55,515 nt of DNA from Streptomyces sp. MBT65 (GCF_016612545.1 NZ_JAENRY010000032.1:1-55515), one strand, 5' to 3'; shown: positions 1 through 8,204, counted from the first letter of the stretch. Numbers and translations: made by a program. Notes: a model not told the origin generated them from the sequence alone.

Positions 1-23
1 TTCGATTCTCGTCACCCGCTCCA
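1..23 (+). tRNA. 3' end of a tRNA, probably tRNA-Gly(CCC); cut by the window edge
   Basis: The first 23 bases read as the T-loop, T-stem, acceptor strand CACCCGC, discriminator T and an encoded CCA. Acceptor CACCCGC with U73 fits a glycine tRNA, and from memory it fits actinobacterial tRNA-Gly(CCC). The gene body lies outside the window, so the anticodon cannot be read here. A near-identical 3' fragment that does carry the CTTCCCAAG anticodon arm lies at 5204-5247. A terminator follows at once. Confidence 0.75.
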
Positions 24-28
24 CCGGA

Positions 29-59
29 AACCCCCGGGTCGATGACCCGGGGGTTCTTT
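29..59 (+). terminator. Rho-independent terminator of the tRNA gene
   Basis: A perfect 12-bp GC-rich stem (29-40 pairs with 44-55, 3-nt loop) is followed by a short T-rich tail (TTCTTT). It sits 6 nt after the encoded CCA and so ends the tRNA transcript. Confidence 0.85.
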
Positions 60-259
60 GTCGTCCGGACCAGTAGGCGGGGTGCGGACCACCACGGCAC
101 CATGGTTGACACACCGGCGCGACTTGCTCGGCGGAGCGTCCTGCCCGGACCAGCATGTCCTTGAGGGTGACGCTCGAACAGGCCAAGAGGGTGTGTCCGG
201 TGCCGGACCGAAAGCCGTCCGGCCATGACGCTCTGCCGTTTCCTGGAGATCCTGTACCC

Positions 260-1471
260 GTGACCGATCCCAGCAGCACCCCGCGGCCGACCGGACGCCG
301 CCCCATGTGGCTGACCCGCAACGTCAAGGTGCTCTGCGGGGTGTCCTTTCTCCAGGACGCGGCCAGCGAACTGCTCTACCCGATCCTGCCGATCTTCCTG
401 ACCGTGGTGCTGGGCGCCCCGCCCGTCGCGGTCGGTGCCATCGAGGGAGCGGCCGAGGGCGCCGCCTCGATCACCAAGGTGGCCGCCGGGCGCCTCGCGG
501 ACCGGTTCGACCGCCGTCCGCTGATCGGCGCGGGATACGGGCTGGCCGCGGTGGGCAAGCTGCTGATCGCGCTGGCGACCGCCTGGCCGCTGGTCCTCGT
601 CGCCAGGGTCACCGACCGGCTCGGCAAGGGGATGCGCGGGGCGCCTCGCGACGCCCTGCTCGTGGAAGGCGTTCCGAACGGACAGCGCGGCAAGGTGTTC
701 GGGCTGCACCGGGCGGCCGACACCGCCGGCGCGGTGGTCGGCCCGCTCGTCGGGCTGGTCCTCTACGAGGCGCTCGACCACAGGTTGCGCCCGCTGTTCT
801 GGGTCGCCGTGATCCCCGCCGTCGCGTCGGTCGCGCTGGTCGCCGCCGTCCGCGACCCCCGCTCCAGCAAGACGGCCGACAGCGCGGCGACGGAGGCGGT
901 CCGGACACCGTGGCGATCCCTGCCGCGCCCGTACTGGCGTGTGATGGGGATCCTGCTCGCCTTCAACCTGGTCAACTTCCCCGACGCGCTGCTGTTGTTG
1001 CGCGCCCACGACCTGGGCCTCTCCACGGCCGGGGTGGTGGGCGCCTACGCGGTCTACAACCTCGTCTACGCCGCCCTGTCCTACCCCGCCGGGGCGCTGT
1101 CCGACCGGTTGCCGCGCTCGCTGGTCTTCGCCACCGGCTTGTTCTTCTTCGCGATCGGCTATCTGGGCCTCGGCCTGATCCACAGACCCTGGGCGGTGTT
1201 CGTGGTGCTGCCGCTCTACGGCGGTTTCGCGGCCTGTACCGACGGCGTCGGCAAGGCCTGGATCTCCACGCTCGTCCCCGACCGCCAACAGGGCACCGCG
1301 CAGGGCCTTTTCCAGGGTGCCACCGGTGCTGCCGTGCTCCTCGCGGGCGTGTGGGCCGGGCTCGCCTGGGGCACCGACGGCCACCTTCCGCTGCTGATCT
1401 CCGGCGGCATCGCACTGGTCCTCGCCGGTGCGCTGCCGGTCGTTGCCCGCGCGCGGACCGCAACCCCCTGA
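260..1471 (+). CDS. MFS transporter (12-TM type)
   Basis: Predicted 403-residue inner-membrane carrier of the major facilitator superfamily. It is hydrophobic throughout with about 12 membrane segments. The loop after TM2 has the MFS motif A signature (GRLADRFDRRPL), and a related charged loop (GALSDRLPRSLV) follows the central linker. The GTG at 260 is chosen because GGAG lies 12 nt upstream and the protein then enters directly into the conserved N-terminus; an ATG at 155 would add a polar, non-homologous leader. Substrate is unknown. It resembles the MFS group annotated as drug-resistance or sugar-efflux transporters. It is the first gene of the tRNA-flanked segment, and the next gene is co-directional 155 nt later. 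Confidence 0.85.
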   Translation: MTDPSSTPRPTGRRPMWLTRNVKVLCGVSFLQDAASELLYPILPIFLTVVLGAPPVAVGAIEGAAEGAASITKVAAGRLADRFDRRPLIGAGYGLAAVGKLLIALATAWPLVLVARVTDRLGKGMRGAPRDALLVEGVPNGQRGKVFGLHRAADTAGAVVGPLVGLVLYEALDHRLRPLFWVAVIPAVASVALVAAVRDPRSSKTADSAATEAVRTPWRSLPRPYWRVMGILLAFNLVNFPDALLLLRAHDLGLSTAGVVGAYAVYNLVYAALSYPAGALSDRLPRSLVFATGLFFFAIGYLGLGLIHRPWAVFVVLPLYGGFAACTDGVGKAWISTLVPDRQQGTAQGLFQGATGAAVLLAGVWAGLAWGTDGHLPLLISGGIALVLAGALPVVARARTATP

Positions 1472-1626
1472 CCCCAAGTCCCCGATGAACGTGCGATGAA
1501 CCGGTCGGTTCGAGCCATGCTTAGTGACAGGTTCTGGTCAAGGGCTGTCCAAATCCCGGACTCCTCCTGCCGCCGGTGGTCGGGTCGTCCCCGACGGCTG
1601 TATCCGTGCCCGCTCGGGAGGACCTG

Positions 1627-4287
1627 GTGTCACAACCGACCCGCAAGAGACGTTGGTTCACGATCTGTGCCATCACCGCATCCGCCGCACTCGTGGCGAT
1701 ACCCGCCGGCGCCGCGCCCGGTGGGGACAACAGCCCCTTCGGGGCCCGCGCACTGGCTCAACTCGCCTCCGAACGAGGGCAGTCGGTGGGTACCGTCAGC
1801 CCGAAAGCCAAGGCCGACGACGACGGCGGTGACGACGGCAACGAGGCCGACGAGATAGCCGAGGGCGCGGACCAGTACGCCGAGGCCCGCACCTCACCCG
1901 GCATCGTCGCACCGGGCGCCTACGGCGCCGCCTGGACCAGCCTGACCAACCTGCCCAGCACCGGCGGCAGTTGGCGCAACATCACGAACCTGCCGTACAA
2001 CTCCGACGACCCGCGCTACCGCGACTACGACTCCAACTCCAGCGGCGGTTCGGGCAATGTCACCGGCCGGATGGCCGCGATGGCCGCCGACGACGAGGGG
2101 TACGTGTACGCGGGCAGCGCCGGCGGCGGAGTATGGCGCTCGCACACCGGAGGCGGTCACTGGCAGCCCATCAGCGACAAACTGTCCTCGCAGTCCACCG
2201 GCGCGCTCGCGCTGGACGGCACCGGGCGGCTGTGGCTGGGCACGGGCGAGGCGACGACGAACGCGGACGCGTACCTCGGCAGCGGCGTCTACGTCCTGTC
2301 GGACCCCCGCCACGGCACGTTCTCCTCCCGCAGCCGGGTCGGCGGCGACGAGCTGGAGTCCACCACCGTCCACGAACTGCGCTTCGGCGGCGGCAAGGTG
2401 TGGGCGGCGACCAGCGAGGGCGTGTGGAGCCACTCCACGAAGACGCTCAAGGGCGCCTGGAAACTGGAGTTCGCCCCCAACCCGGCCTATCTGCCGAGTG
2501 GTTCGCTGTCGAGCGATCCGTCCGCGCCGTACAAGAACATCGCCAACGACATCGCGATCGACCCCAAGAACCCCTCCAAGGTGGTCCTCGCGGTCGGCTG
2601 GCGCAGCGGTGACGACTACAACGGCTTCTACACCAAGGGCTCCGACGGCACCTGGACGCGGATCACCAGCGGCCTGGGCGACCTGCCGGCCGACGCGGAC
2701 GACGTCGGCAACGTCACCTTCGCCCGCTCCGCCGACGGCTCGCGCTACTACGCCATCGACCAGTCCCCGGAGCAGCTCAACACCAATCCGGACAGCGGTC
2801 TTGAGGGTATCTACGTCTCCAAGTCCGGCTCTCCCAGCGGCCCTTGGACGAAGATCGCCGACTACCAGGGCCTGGCCGCCGACGGTTCGGCGCTCACGTC
2901 CAGCGGCTACATGCCCGGCGTGCAGGCTTGGTACAACCAGTTCCTGACCGTCGACCCGACGAACGCGGAGCACGTGTACGCGGGCCTGGAGGAGGTCTAC
3001 GAGACCAAGGACGGCGGCACCAACTGGTCGACGGTCGGCCCGTACTGGAACTTCGGCTTCCCCTGCTGGAGCATCGACCCCACCAAACAGACCGGCGACT
3101 GCAGCCCGACCACCCACTCCGACCAGCACGGCGTCGCGATCGGCAGCTACCACGGCAAGAGCTTCGTCTACGTCGGCAACGACGGCGGCGTCTACAAGCG
3201 CCCGCTCGACGGCGCCCAGGACGCCTCCGGGCACGCCACCGACTGGACCTCGCTCAACGACGGCACCATCGACACCCTCCAGTACTACTCGGTCGGCGTC
3301 GGCAAGGACCTGGCCTACGGCGGCGTTTCCGTCACCGGCGGCCTCCAGGACAACGGCCAGTCGATCCTGCGCAGCAACGACAAGGTCATGGGGTCCAACT
3401 TCGGCGGCGACGGCGGCGACACCCTCACCGACCCGGCCAACGGCTGCAACATCGCCGAGGAGTACGTCTACCTCGCCATCCAGGTGACCCAGAACTGCGC
3501 GATCAACGACGGGAGTTGGGTCACCGACCCCAGCAAGATCACGTCGTACAGCGTGGCTCCGGCTGACAACGCGACTGGTGAGGCCCGTTTCATCGCCCCG
3601 CTCGCTGCGGACGCGAAGAACAGCTCGACCTGGATCGCCGGTGGCCGTCACGTGTGGGTGCAGACCCACGGCTACGCCATCCGCAGCGGCGACGAGTGGA
3701 CCAGCGTCTACGACCTCGGCGCCGGGCGTACCGCGACCGCCGTCGCGGCCTCGGGCGGCAAGGTGTACGCGGCCTGGTGCGGCCCCTGCAACAACCAGGG
3801 CTTCGCCCGCGGCATCTCCGTCGGCAACGCGGACGGCACCGGCTGGCACGACATCACCCTCCCGGCCACCGGCACGGACGGCACCGTACCCAACCGCTAC
3901 CTCGCCGGCTTCGCCGTCGACCCCAAGAACGCCGACCACGTCTACCTCGCGGTCAACGGCTTCTCCCGGCACTGGACCGAAGGCCCCGGCGCCGGTGTCG
4001 GCCACGTCTTCGAGTCCACCGACGGCGGCACCACCTGGAAGGACATCTCGAAGAACCTCCCCGACGTGCCGACGAACTCCGCGGTCGTCACACCGAACGG
4101 CGGCCTCGCCGTCGCCACCGACCTGGGCGTCGTCTACCGCGCACCGGGCCGTACGACCTGGCAGCGCGTCGGGAACCTCCCGGCCGTCGCCGTACTCCAG
4201 TTGAAGCTGAGCCCGGACGGCAGGACGCTGTACGCGGCCACGCACGGCCGCGGCATCTACACGATCGACGTGCGCGCCTGCCACTGA
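1627..4287 (+). CDS. Large secreted BNR/sortilin-type beta-propeller protein
   Basis: Predicted 886-residue exported protein. GTG at 1627 follows a good ribosome site (GGGAGGA) and opens a Sec signal peptide: a basic start (QPTRKRRW), a hydrophobic core and AGA-A near residues 30-33. An acidic low-complexity linker (DDDGGDDGNEADE) precedes the propeller region. The rest is full of Asp-box-like repeats such as SHTGGGHW, TKDGGTNW and STDGGTTW, and propeller phrases such as 'DPTNAEHVYAGL' and 'DPKNADHVYLAV', as in VPS10/sortilin and xyloglucanase-like BNR proteins. Many relatives are annotated 'glycosyl hydrolase', but no catalytic residues can be assigned here, so hydrolase activity is only a possibility. 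It ends facing the lipoprotein gene with a terminator between. Confidence 0.85.
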   Translation: MSQPTRKRRWFTICAITASAALVAIPAGAAPGGDNSPFGARALAQLASERGQSVGTVSPKAKADDDGGDDGNEADEIAEGADQYAEARTSPGIVAPGAYGAAWTSLTNLPSTGGSWRNITNLPYNSDDPRYRDYDSNSSGGSGNVTGRMAAMAADDEGYVYAGSAGGGVWRSHTGGGHWQPISDKLSSQSTGALALDGTGRLWLGTGEATTNADAYLGSGVYVLSDPRHGTFSSRSRVGGDELESTTVHELRFGGGKVWAATSEGVWSHSTKTLKGAWKLEFAPNPAYLPSGSLSSDPSAPYKNIANDIAIDPKNPSKVVLAVGWRSGDDYNGFYTKGSDGTWTRITSGLGDLPADADDVGNVTFARSADGSRYYAIDQSPEQLNTNPDSGLEGIYVSKSGSPSGPWTKIADYQGLAADGSALTSSGYMPGVQAWYNQFLTVDPTNAEHVYAGLEEVYETKDGGTNWSTVGPYWNFGFPCWSIDPTKQTGDCSPTTHSDQHGVAIGSYHGKSFVYVGNDGGVYKRPLDGAQDASGHATDWTSLNDGTIDTLQYYSVGVGKDLAYGGVSVTGGLQDNGQSILRSNDKVMGSNFGGDGGDTLTDPANGCNIAEEYVYLAIQVTQNCAINDGSWVTDPSKITSYSVAPADNATGEARFIAPLAADAKNSSTWIAGGRHVWVQTHGYAIRSGDEWTSVYDLGAGRTATAVAASGGKVYAAWCGPCNNQGFARGISVGNADGTGWHDITLPATGTDGTVPNRYLAGFAVDPKNADHVYLAVNGFSRHWTEGPGAGVGHVFESTDGGTTWKDISKNLPDVPTNSAVVTPNGGLAVATDLGVVYRAPGRTTWQRVGNLPAVAVLQLKLSPDGRTLYAATHGRGIYTIDVRACH

Positions 4288-4303
4288 CGCAGCGGCAGGC
4301 GGA

Positions 4304-4333
4304 GGGGTGGTCCCGGGTCGCCGGGATCACCCC
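4304..4333. terminator. Bidirectional terminator hairpin
   Basis: A 13-bp stem with one G-T pair (4304-4316 with 4321-4333, 4-nt loop) lies between two convergent genes. It overlaps the stop codon of the minus-strand lipoprotein gene. There is no strong T-tail, as is usual in Streptomyces. Confidence 0.7.
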
Positions 4334-4884
4334 TGCGTCGTGTACGGCACCACACTCATGTGCAGCGTCAGGACGACCCGCGCCGCACCCGCCACATCAG
4401 GCGCCTTCGCCGACGCGGTGACGTCCGCCGTACCACCCCTCGTCCCCGCACACCGCAGCGAGGCGTGGGCCGTACCGTCCGCGTCGACCCGCCATCCGGA
4501 GACCAGGACGAGAACCGGCGCAGAACTCCGCACGGCCGTCCACCGCTTGTCATCCGTGCGAGGCCGCAGGACGAGCGACACCACGGTCCCGGGCCGCATA
4601 CAGAGCCGCTGTGCGACCGCGTCACCAGGGCTGACGGTGACCTCCCCGTGTCCAGCGACACAGCTCTCCGGCGAAGCGGAGGAACTGGTGGCCGACGCTG
4701 ACGGGCTTCCCCCGGCCGGGCCGGCGGACGGCACTGCCGGCGTGTGCGTCGACGCGCTGGCCGACGGCGCCGCCGAGCCGCTGCTCTCCGACGGCCCTCC
4801 CACCGATCCACCACCGTCCGACGCGTGACACCCCGCCAGGACAACCACCACGGCGACCGTCCATCCACCGGCCCACCACCGCAT
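4327..4884 (-). CDS. Putative secreted lipoprotein with Ser/Ala/Pro-rich linker
   Basis: Predicted 185-residue lipoprotein. The start ATG (4884) has a strong ribosome site (GGGAGGTG). A short signal sequence ends in the lipobox VLAGC, so the mature protein should be lipid-anchored through that Cys at about residue 19. Residues 20-75 are a Gly/Ser/Ala/Pro linker. The C-terminal half looks like a small beta-rich domain with Cys residues (ESCVAGHGEVTV, QRLCMRPG, LRCAGT), but I do not recognise the family. It converges on the BNR-propeller gene and is the last gene before the tRNA-fragment boundary. Confidence 0.7.
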   Translation of the reverse strand: MRWWAGGWTVAVVVVLAGCHASDGGGSVGGPSESSGSAAPSASASTHTPAVPSAGPAGGSPSASATSSSASPESCVAGHGEVTVSPGDAVAQRLCMRPGTVVSLVLRPRTDDKRWTAVRSSAPVLVLVSGWRVDADGTAHASLRCAGTRGGTADVTASAKAPDVAGAARVVLTLHMSVVPYTTQG

Positions 4885-5203
4885 CCCAGCACCTCCCGGC
4901 CCGCGCGTAGGACCACCAGCATGCCCCGACGACGACGCCGAATCCCCCACACACGCGCGATGCGCCGACGGGTGGTCACCCGACGAGCAGCGTGACAAGT
5001 GGCTCCGCCCCACGGGTTGTCCCAGTTCTCCGGCACACAGCGCGGCGAAGGCGGCAGACAGTCTCGTCTCGACGGCGTGCCCACAACGTGCCCTCAAGAC
5101 CGGTGGACCACGGTCGACAGCGGTGCCAACCCGCACTCCCGGGTTCCGCACTGCACCACATATTCCCAGGTCAGACGCCATCCAGCCCGCCAAGCGCCGT
5201 CGC
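4885..5203. other. Non-coding gap before the tRNA fragment
   Basis: About 320 bases hold the presumed promoter region of the minus-strand lipoprotein gene. I see no convincing ORF, hairpin or integrase relic. Reading frames here lack homology and have no ribosome sites. Confidence 0.5.
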
Positions 5204-5247
5204 TTCCCAAGCTGAGAGTCCGAGTTCGGTTCTCGTCACCCGCTCCA
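5204..5247 (+). repeat. Partial tRNA-Gly copy: right-hand attachment-site half of an insert
   Basis: This stretch reads as the anticodon arm (CTTCCCAAG, anticodon CCC), variable loop, T-arm and acceptor with encoded CCA of a glycine tRNA. The 5' half of the tRNA (acceptor, D-arm) is absent. The last 23 bases match the window's first 23 with one mismatch (T-loop A/G). An intact tRNA at one end and a 3' tRNA fragment in direct orientation at the other is the standard product of tyrosine-recombinase integration into a tRNA 3' end. Reading it on the opposite strand gives the well-known artefactual 'GDENRTRT' peptide. Confidence 0.75.
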
Positions 5248-5251
5248 TGAC

Positions 5252-5281
5252 AAAGAGCCAGGTCATTGACCCGGGCCTTTT
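5252..5281 (+). terminator. Terminator-like hairpin after the tRNA fragment
   Basis: An imperfect stem (about 5257-5264 with 5268-5276) is followed by TTTT. Its position matches the terminator at 29-59 after the first tRNA end, so it may be the original chromosomal terminator separated from its tRNA by the insertion. Confidence 0.5.
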
Positions 5282-5623
5282 GCTGTCCTCGGACATCATT
5301 CGTCGCGTGCCGGATTCGTGCCGGAGAGTGGGTCGTCGGGGTCGGCTGCGACTTCCTGCTGTCGGTTGTCGTCGGAGTGCTGGTGGATCGGCGCGGCTTT
5401 CTCGGAGGACTGGTCGGCGCGGGCCATCGTGTGCTTTTGCTCGCTCGGGTGGTGACCCGGTGGTTGGAACAGGCCGCCGACCGCGTAGCCCTGGGCCGGC
5501 CGCGTACGAGTCGCGTCGCTACGGGAGTTCGCGGCGCGCGTGAAGAGACCGGGCCGGGTGCGGAAGGGGGCGGCCGCCGTCCGGTGAACGCCCCGCGCTG
5601 AGGCTCCGTACCGCCGACTCCCG
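5282..5623. other. Gap with no supported gene
   Basis: About 340 bases between the tRNA fragment and the candidate immunity gene. Open frames on both strands lack ribosome sites and recognisable sequence. Nothing else is visible. Confidence 0.45.
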
Positions 5624-5902
5624 TCAGGACAGCGGTGTCTCGCGGACCGTGAGCGGGCCGATGATCGCATCCAGGTCCGCGTCCGTGAGGGGGCCGCCGG
5701 TGCCCAGGCCCTCCCAGTTCTCCAGCTCCCTGAGTGCCCGGACGGACACCTGGAAGACGCTGAAGAAGCGGGTCATGAGCTGGAACACGGGAAAGTCGTC
5801 CCCCATCTCCGCCATCACCCAACGTGCGGCCTCGGAGGCCGGCCGGCCCTCGTCGCCGAACCTCCGCAGTCCGGCTTCGACCGCAGTCTTGTCGCTCGTC
5901 AA
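5624..5902 (-). CDS. Small hypothetical protein, candidate immunity protein of a polymorphic toxin
   Basis: Predicted 92-residue acidic, soluble protein with no signal peptide. The TTG start at 5902 overlaps the TGA that ends the upstream toxin remnant (TTGA) and is preceded by GAGGTGG, so the two frames were translationally coupled. The sequence is amphipathic-helical (AVEAGLRRFGDE, AARWVMAEMGDD, VFQLMTRFFSVF) and ends with an aspartate-rich segment. I do not recognise the family. The immunity role is inferred only from its place directly after a Hint-toxin tail, where cognate immunity genes normally lie. It is intact although the toxin is broken. Confidence 0.55.
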   Translation of the reverse strand: MTSDKTAVEAGLRRFGDEGRPASEAARWVMAEMGDDFPVFQLMTRFFSVFQVSVRALRELENWEGLGTGGPLTDADLDAIIGPLTVRETPLS

Positions 5903-6250
5903 CTGAACACCACCTCGGCCTTGGTGCATTCGCCGGGCGAACCCACCAGTTTCTCGAATGTCACATGGGTGAATCCGTAGCGTTCGGCCATTTTCCCAGT
6001 GCCGGTGCCCCACGCCGTTGCCCCGTACCCCTCTTGCCCCGGATTTCAGCACTTCCATGGCATTGAGGAACGTCTCGCCGCCGGTGGGTGCCGTCGCCGT
6101 CGGCGTACTCCTCCATGTACTCGCCGCAGGTGTTGTGCACCAGCACGTCGAGGTCGGTCGCGCAGTAGGTGTGGTCGGTCTCCACCTCGAAGGTGAACAC
6201 CTCGGCCGGGCCCGGCAGTTCGGAGACGCCGTCCACGGCGATCGGCTGCG
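5899..6250 (-). pseudogene. Remnant of a Hint-type polymorphic toxin (C-terminal tail, frameshifted)
   Basis: About 350 bases of decayed coding sequence. The first piece (about 6250-6080) encodes the end of a Hint/pretoxin autoprotease: FEVETDHTYCATDLDVLVHN followed by TC, the standard LVHN-(T/A)C ending after which the toxin domain starts. The toxin tail continues in a second frame (about 6080-6012: GGETFLNAMEVLKSG) and then a third (about 6012-5899: GKMAERYGFTHVTFEKLVG, then a few residues to TGA). At least two frameshifts are therefore needed, and no single ORF covers it. The large N-terminal delivery region is gone. It is a dead gene; the toxin type is not recognised. Confidence 0.7.
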
Positions 6251-6340
6251 ATCCGCACCACGGCCTCGGCGGCGCATGGCGGCCGCGCGCCGGTCGCCGA
6301 GTGGCTTCTGGTGATTGCCGCCGTCCTTGGAGGTACGGCT

Positions 6341-6733
6341 TCAGCGGTCGGTCGACCGGCTCCGCTCCGGGAGGTGGGTCTTCGCCCACTTCGCGAGTTC
6401 GTTGAGTGCGGGCTCCAACGCCGCGCCCGCGGGCGTCAGTTGGTAGGACACCCGCAGTGGCGGGCCGTCGTCCACCTCGCGCACGACGAGTTCCGTGGCG
6501 GCGAGTTCGGTCAGGCGGTTGGAGAGCATGCGCCCGCTGATTCCGGGGATCGCCCGGTGCAGGTCGGCGAAGTACGTCGGTCCGGTGATCAGCACGGACA
6601 TGATGGGGCCGGTCCAGCGCTTTCCGAGGAGTTGGAAGACGCGCGTGATGCCCTCGTCGACCTGTGTACGGGGCGCCGCGTCCTGAGGGGCTGTGCTCCC
6701 TTGGGTCGGGGGCATCGGTCGATTCATAGGCAT
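6341..6733 (-). CDS. HxlR-family transcriptional regulator
   Basis: Predicted 130-residue DNA-binding protein. Residues about 30-115 form the HxlR-type winged helix: VFQLLGKRWTGPIMSVLITG, FADLHRAIPGISGRMLSNRL, LVVREVDDGPPLRVSYQLT and a C-terminal dimerisation helix (ALEPALNELAKWAKTH). Missing is the usual CP(V/I) cysteine start of redox-sensing members; the N-terminus is Pro/Gln-rich instead, so a thiol switch is unlikely. ATG at 6733 is chosen; the frame stays open upstream without homology. HxlR genes often sit next to the oxidoreductase they control; here the adjacent oxidoreductase is a decayed SDR copy (6930-7330) followed by an intact one. Confidence 0.8.
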   Translation of the reverse strand: MPMNRPMPPTQGSTAPQDAAPRTQVDEGITRVFQLLGKRWTGPIMSVLITGPTYFADLHRAIPGISGRMLSNRLTELAATELVVREVDDGPPLRVSYQLTPAGAALEPALNELAKWAKTHLPERSRSTDR

Positions 6734-6929
6734 GGCGCGGTCGTGCGGAGGGATCCGTGAGGCATGCGCGGTGCTCGGACGGCGGAACGCGAACCGCTCG
6801 GGAGCAGCGGAAGCCACGGTCTGATCTCGCGGTCGCGCTCGTAGGTCATGGCGTCTCCTCGGCGGGCGGATGCCGGGACGGCTTGGGGTGTGTGGTGCTC
6901 GTGGCAGGACGATCAGCCCTGGGTCAGCC

Positions 6930-7330
6930 TCTGAAGACTCGCTCGGACTGGTCGCGGTGGCCCGTGGCTGTCCGTAGAAGGTGGGGGTGCCGGTTGCGGC
7001 TTCGCGCATCGCGGGCAGCACCGCCTTGATGGCGGCGACAGCACCGTAGAACTTCGTGCCGCATTCCTGCGGCTTCGGTGTCGGCCGGGGTGGTCGCCTC
7101 GGTGGTGTCGAGCCCGGCCGACGGTGAGTAGGCGGGGAGTATTTCGAGGGCGTCGATCCCGCCGAACTGTGCGGCACCGTCCCTGAGCGCCCGAGTGAGG
7201 GCATGGCGGTCGAGTCCCCCCGCCGGGAACACTGCGGCCGTGATGCCCTTCGCGGTGAGGATGCCGACCTCCCCTTCCGGGATCGTGCCACGGTGTGGCA
7301 GGCCGCGGCGCGATCCCGGTTCGTCGAGGG
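6930..7330 (-). pseudogene. Decayed duplicate of the neighbouring SDR-like gene
   Basis: Translated pieces in two frames match the intact SDR at 7344-8045. One is LTAKGITAAVFPAGGLDRHA then LTRALRDGAAQFGGIDALE, against LTAEGITAAAFPADVLDRDA then LTQALKDAAVRFGGIEVLE. The other is GAVAAIKAVLPAMREAATGT against GAIAATKAVLPAMREAGAGT. The frame changes between them, the N-terminal cofactor motif is unreadable, and the C-terminal third is missing. It lies directly downstream of the intact copy in the same orientation, so it is a tandem duplication or insertion remnant that has decayed. Confidence 0.7.
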
Positions 7331-7343
7331 CGCCGATGCGATG

Positions 7344-8045
7344 TCAGCCGCGCGGGAAGCCCTCGTCGTCGAGCTTGAAGACGAGTTCGTCCTCGTCGCG
7401 CCTGGTGGTGTGCAGCTCCCAGTACATCGGTGAGATCTGCTCGGGCCTGGCCGCCTCCACGCCAGGGAGGACGGAGACGCCGATCGAGGAGTCGATGCCG
7501 ACGTGGGCTGCCTGGATGCCGGTGTCGGCCAACTCCTTGTGCAGGTTCATCGCCCAGTTGCGCAGCGCCGCCGCGGCGGCGTTGACGTTGGCGACCCGCG
7601 GGTCGGGCCAGATCGAGCCGGCGCCGGTGGTGTAGAGCAGGGTGCCCGCACCGGCCTCGCGCATCGCGGGCAGCACCGCCTTGGTGGCGGCGATGGCCCC
7701 GTACAGCTGGAAGTTCATCTCGAACTCCACGTCGGTCGGCTCGGTCCCGGCGGGAGCGGTCAGCGCGGTGATGCCGAACGTTCCCACCGGGGAGTACTCC
7801 AGGACCTCGATCCCGCCGAACCGTACTGCGGCGTCCTTGAGCGCCTGGGTGAGGGCGTCACGGTCGAGTACGTCCGCGGGGAACGCGGCGGCGGTGATGC
7901 CCTCGGCGGTGAGCGTGCTCACGAGGTCGTCGAGCTTGGCGCGGTTGCGGGCGATCAGGGCGACGTCGTAGCCCTGGGAGCCGAAGGTGCGGGCGATGGC
8001 CAGGCCCAGCTGGGGGCCGGCTCCGACAATGGCGATGCTGGTCAC
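7344..8045 (-). CDS. SDR-family NAD(P)-binding oxidoreductase, atypical active site
   Basis: Predicted 233-residue cytoplasmic protein with a Rossmann fold. The cofactor loop is at residues 6-14 (VGAGPQLGLAIA), the acidic or basic specificity region near ARNRAKL, and ADVLDRDAL is the usual SDR beta-4 region. The family's Tyr-x3-Lys is not present at the expected place (VANVNAAAAALR), so catalysis by the classical mechanism is doubtful. This matches a small, poorly studied SDR subgroup common in actinobacteria. It diverges from a TetR regulator over a palindromic operator, which suggests repression by that protein. A broken copy of the gene lies immediately downstream. Confidence 0.75.
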   Translation of the reverse strand: MTSIAIVGAGPQLGLAIARTFGSQGYDVALIARNRAKLDDLVSTLTAEGITAAAFPADVLDRDALTQALKDAAVRFGGIEVLEYSPVGTFGITALTAPAGTEPTDVEFEMNFQLYGAIAATKAVLPAMREAGAGTLLYTTGAGSIWPDPRVANVNAAAAALRNWAMNLHKELADTGIQAAHVGIDSSIGVSVLPGVEAARPEQISPMYWELHTTRRDEDELVFKLDDEGFPRG

Positions 8046-8144
8046 AGCGATCCTTTCGCAGTGCGCCGTCGAGGAGTCGCGAGCGGCGCCGAAGAGATGG
8101 AGGGATGGAGAGGTCGGAGGTGGAGAGGTGGAGAGATATGGAGT

Positions 8145-8174
8145 GGGCTATCCGTTTCCGGATACGGATAGCCC
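8145..8174. promoter_or_regulatory. Near-perfect 30-bp palindrome, likely TetR operator
   Basis: The arms GGCTATCCG and CGGATAGCC flank a centre around TTTCCGGATA; only one symmetric base pair is unmatched over the whole dyad. It lies between the divergent SDR and TetR genes, about 100 bp from the SDR start. This is the size and place expected of an operator for the TetR protein encoded at 8243. Confidence 0.65.
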
Positions 8175-8204
8175 TTTCCGGTTCACCGCAACCACCGTAG
8201 CACA

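Noticed and set aside
1894..4284. 796-codon open frame opposite the BNR-propeller gene
   Set aside because: It is antisense to a gene with a clear signal peptide and Asp-box repeats; its composition is low-complexity Val/Gly/Ala/Asp and shows no family.
5266..5601. 111-codon plus-strand frame with hydrophobic segment
   Set aside because: No ribosome site or family; its start is in the terminator after the tRNA fragment.
5094..5822. Minus-strand reading frame with the peptide GDENRTRTLSLGSD
   Set aside because: This peptide is the reverse translation of a tRNA-Gly 3' half, a known artefact in databases; no ribosome site and it overlaps the real tRNA fragment.
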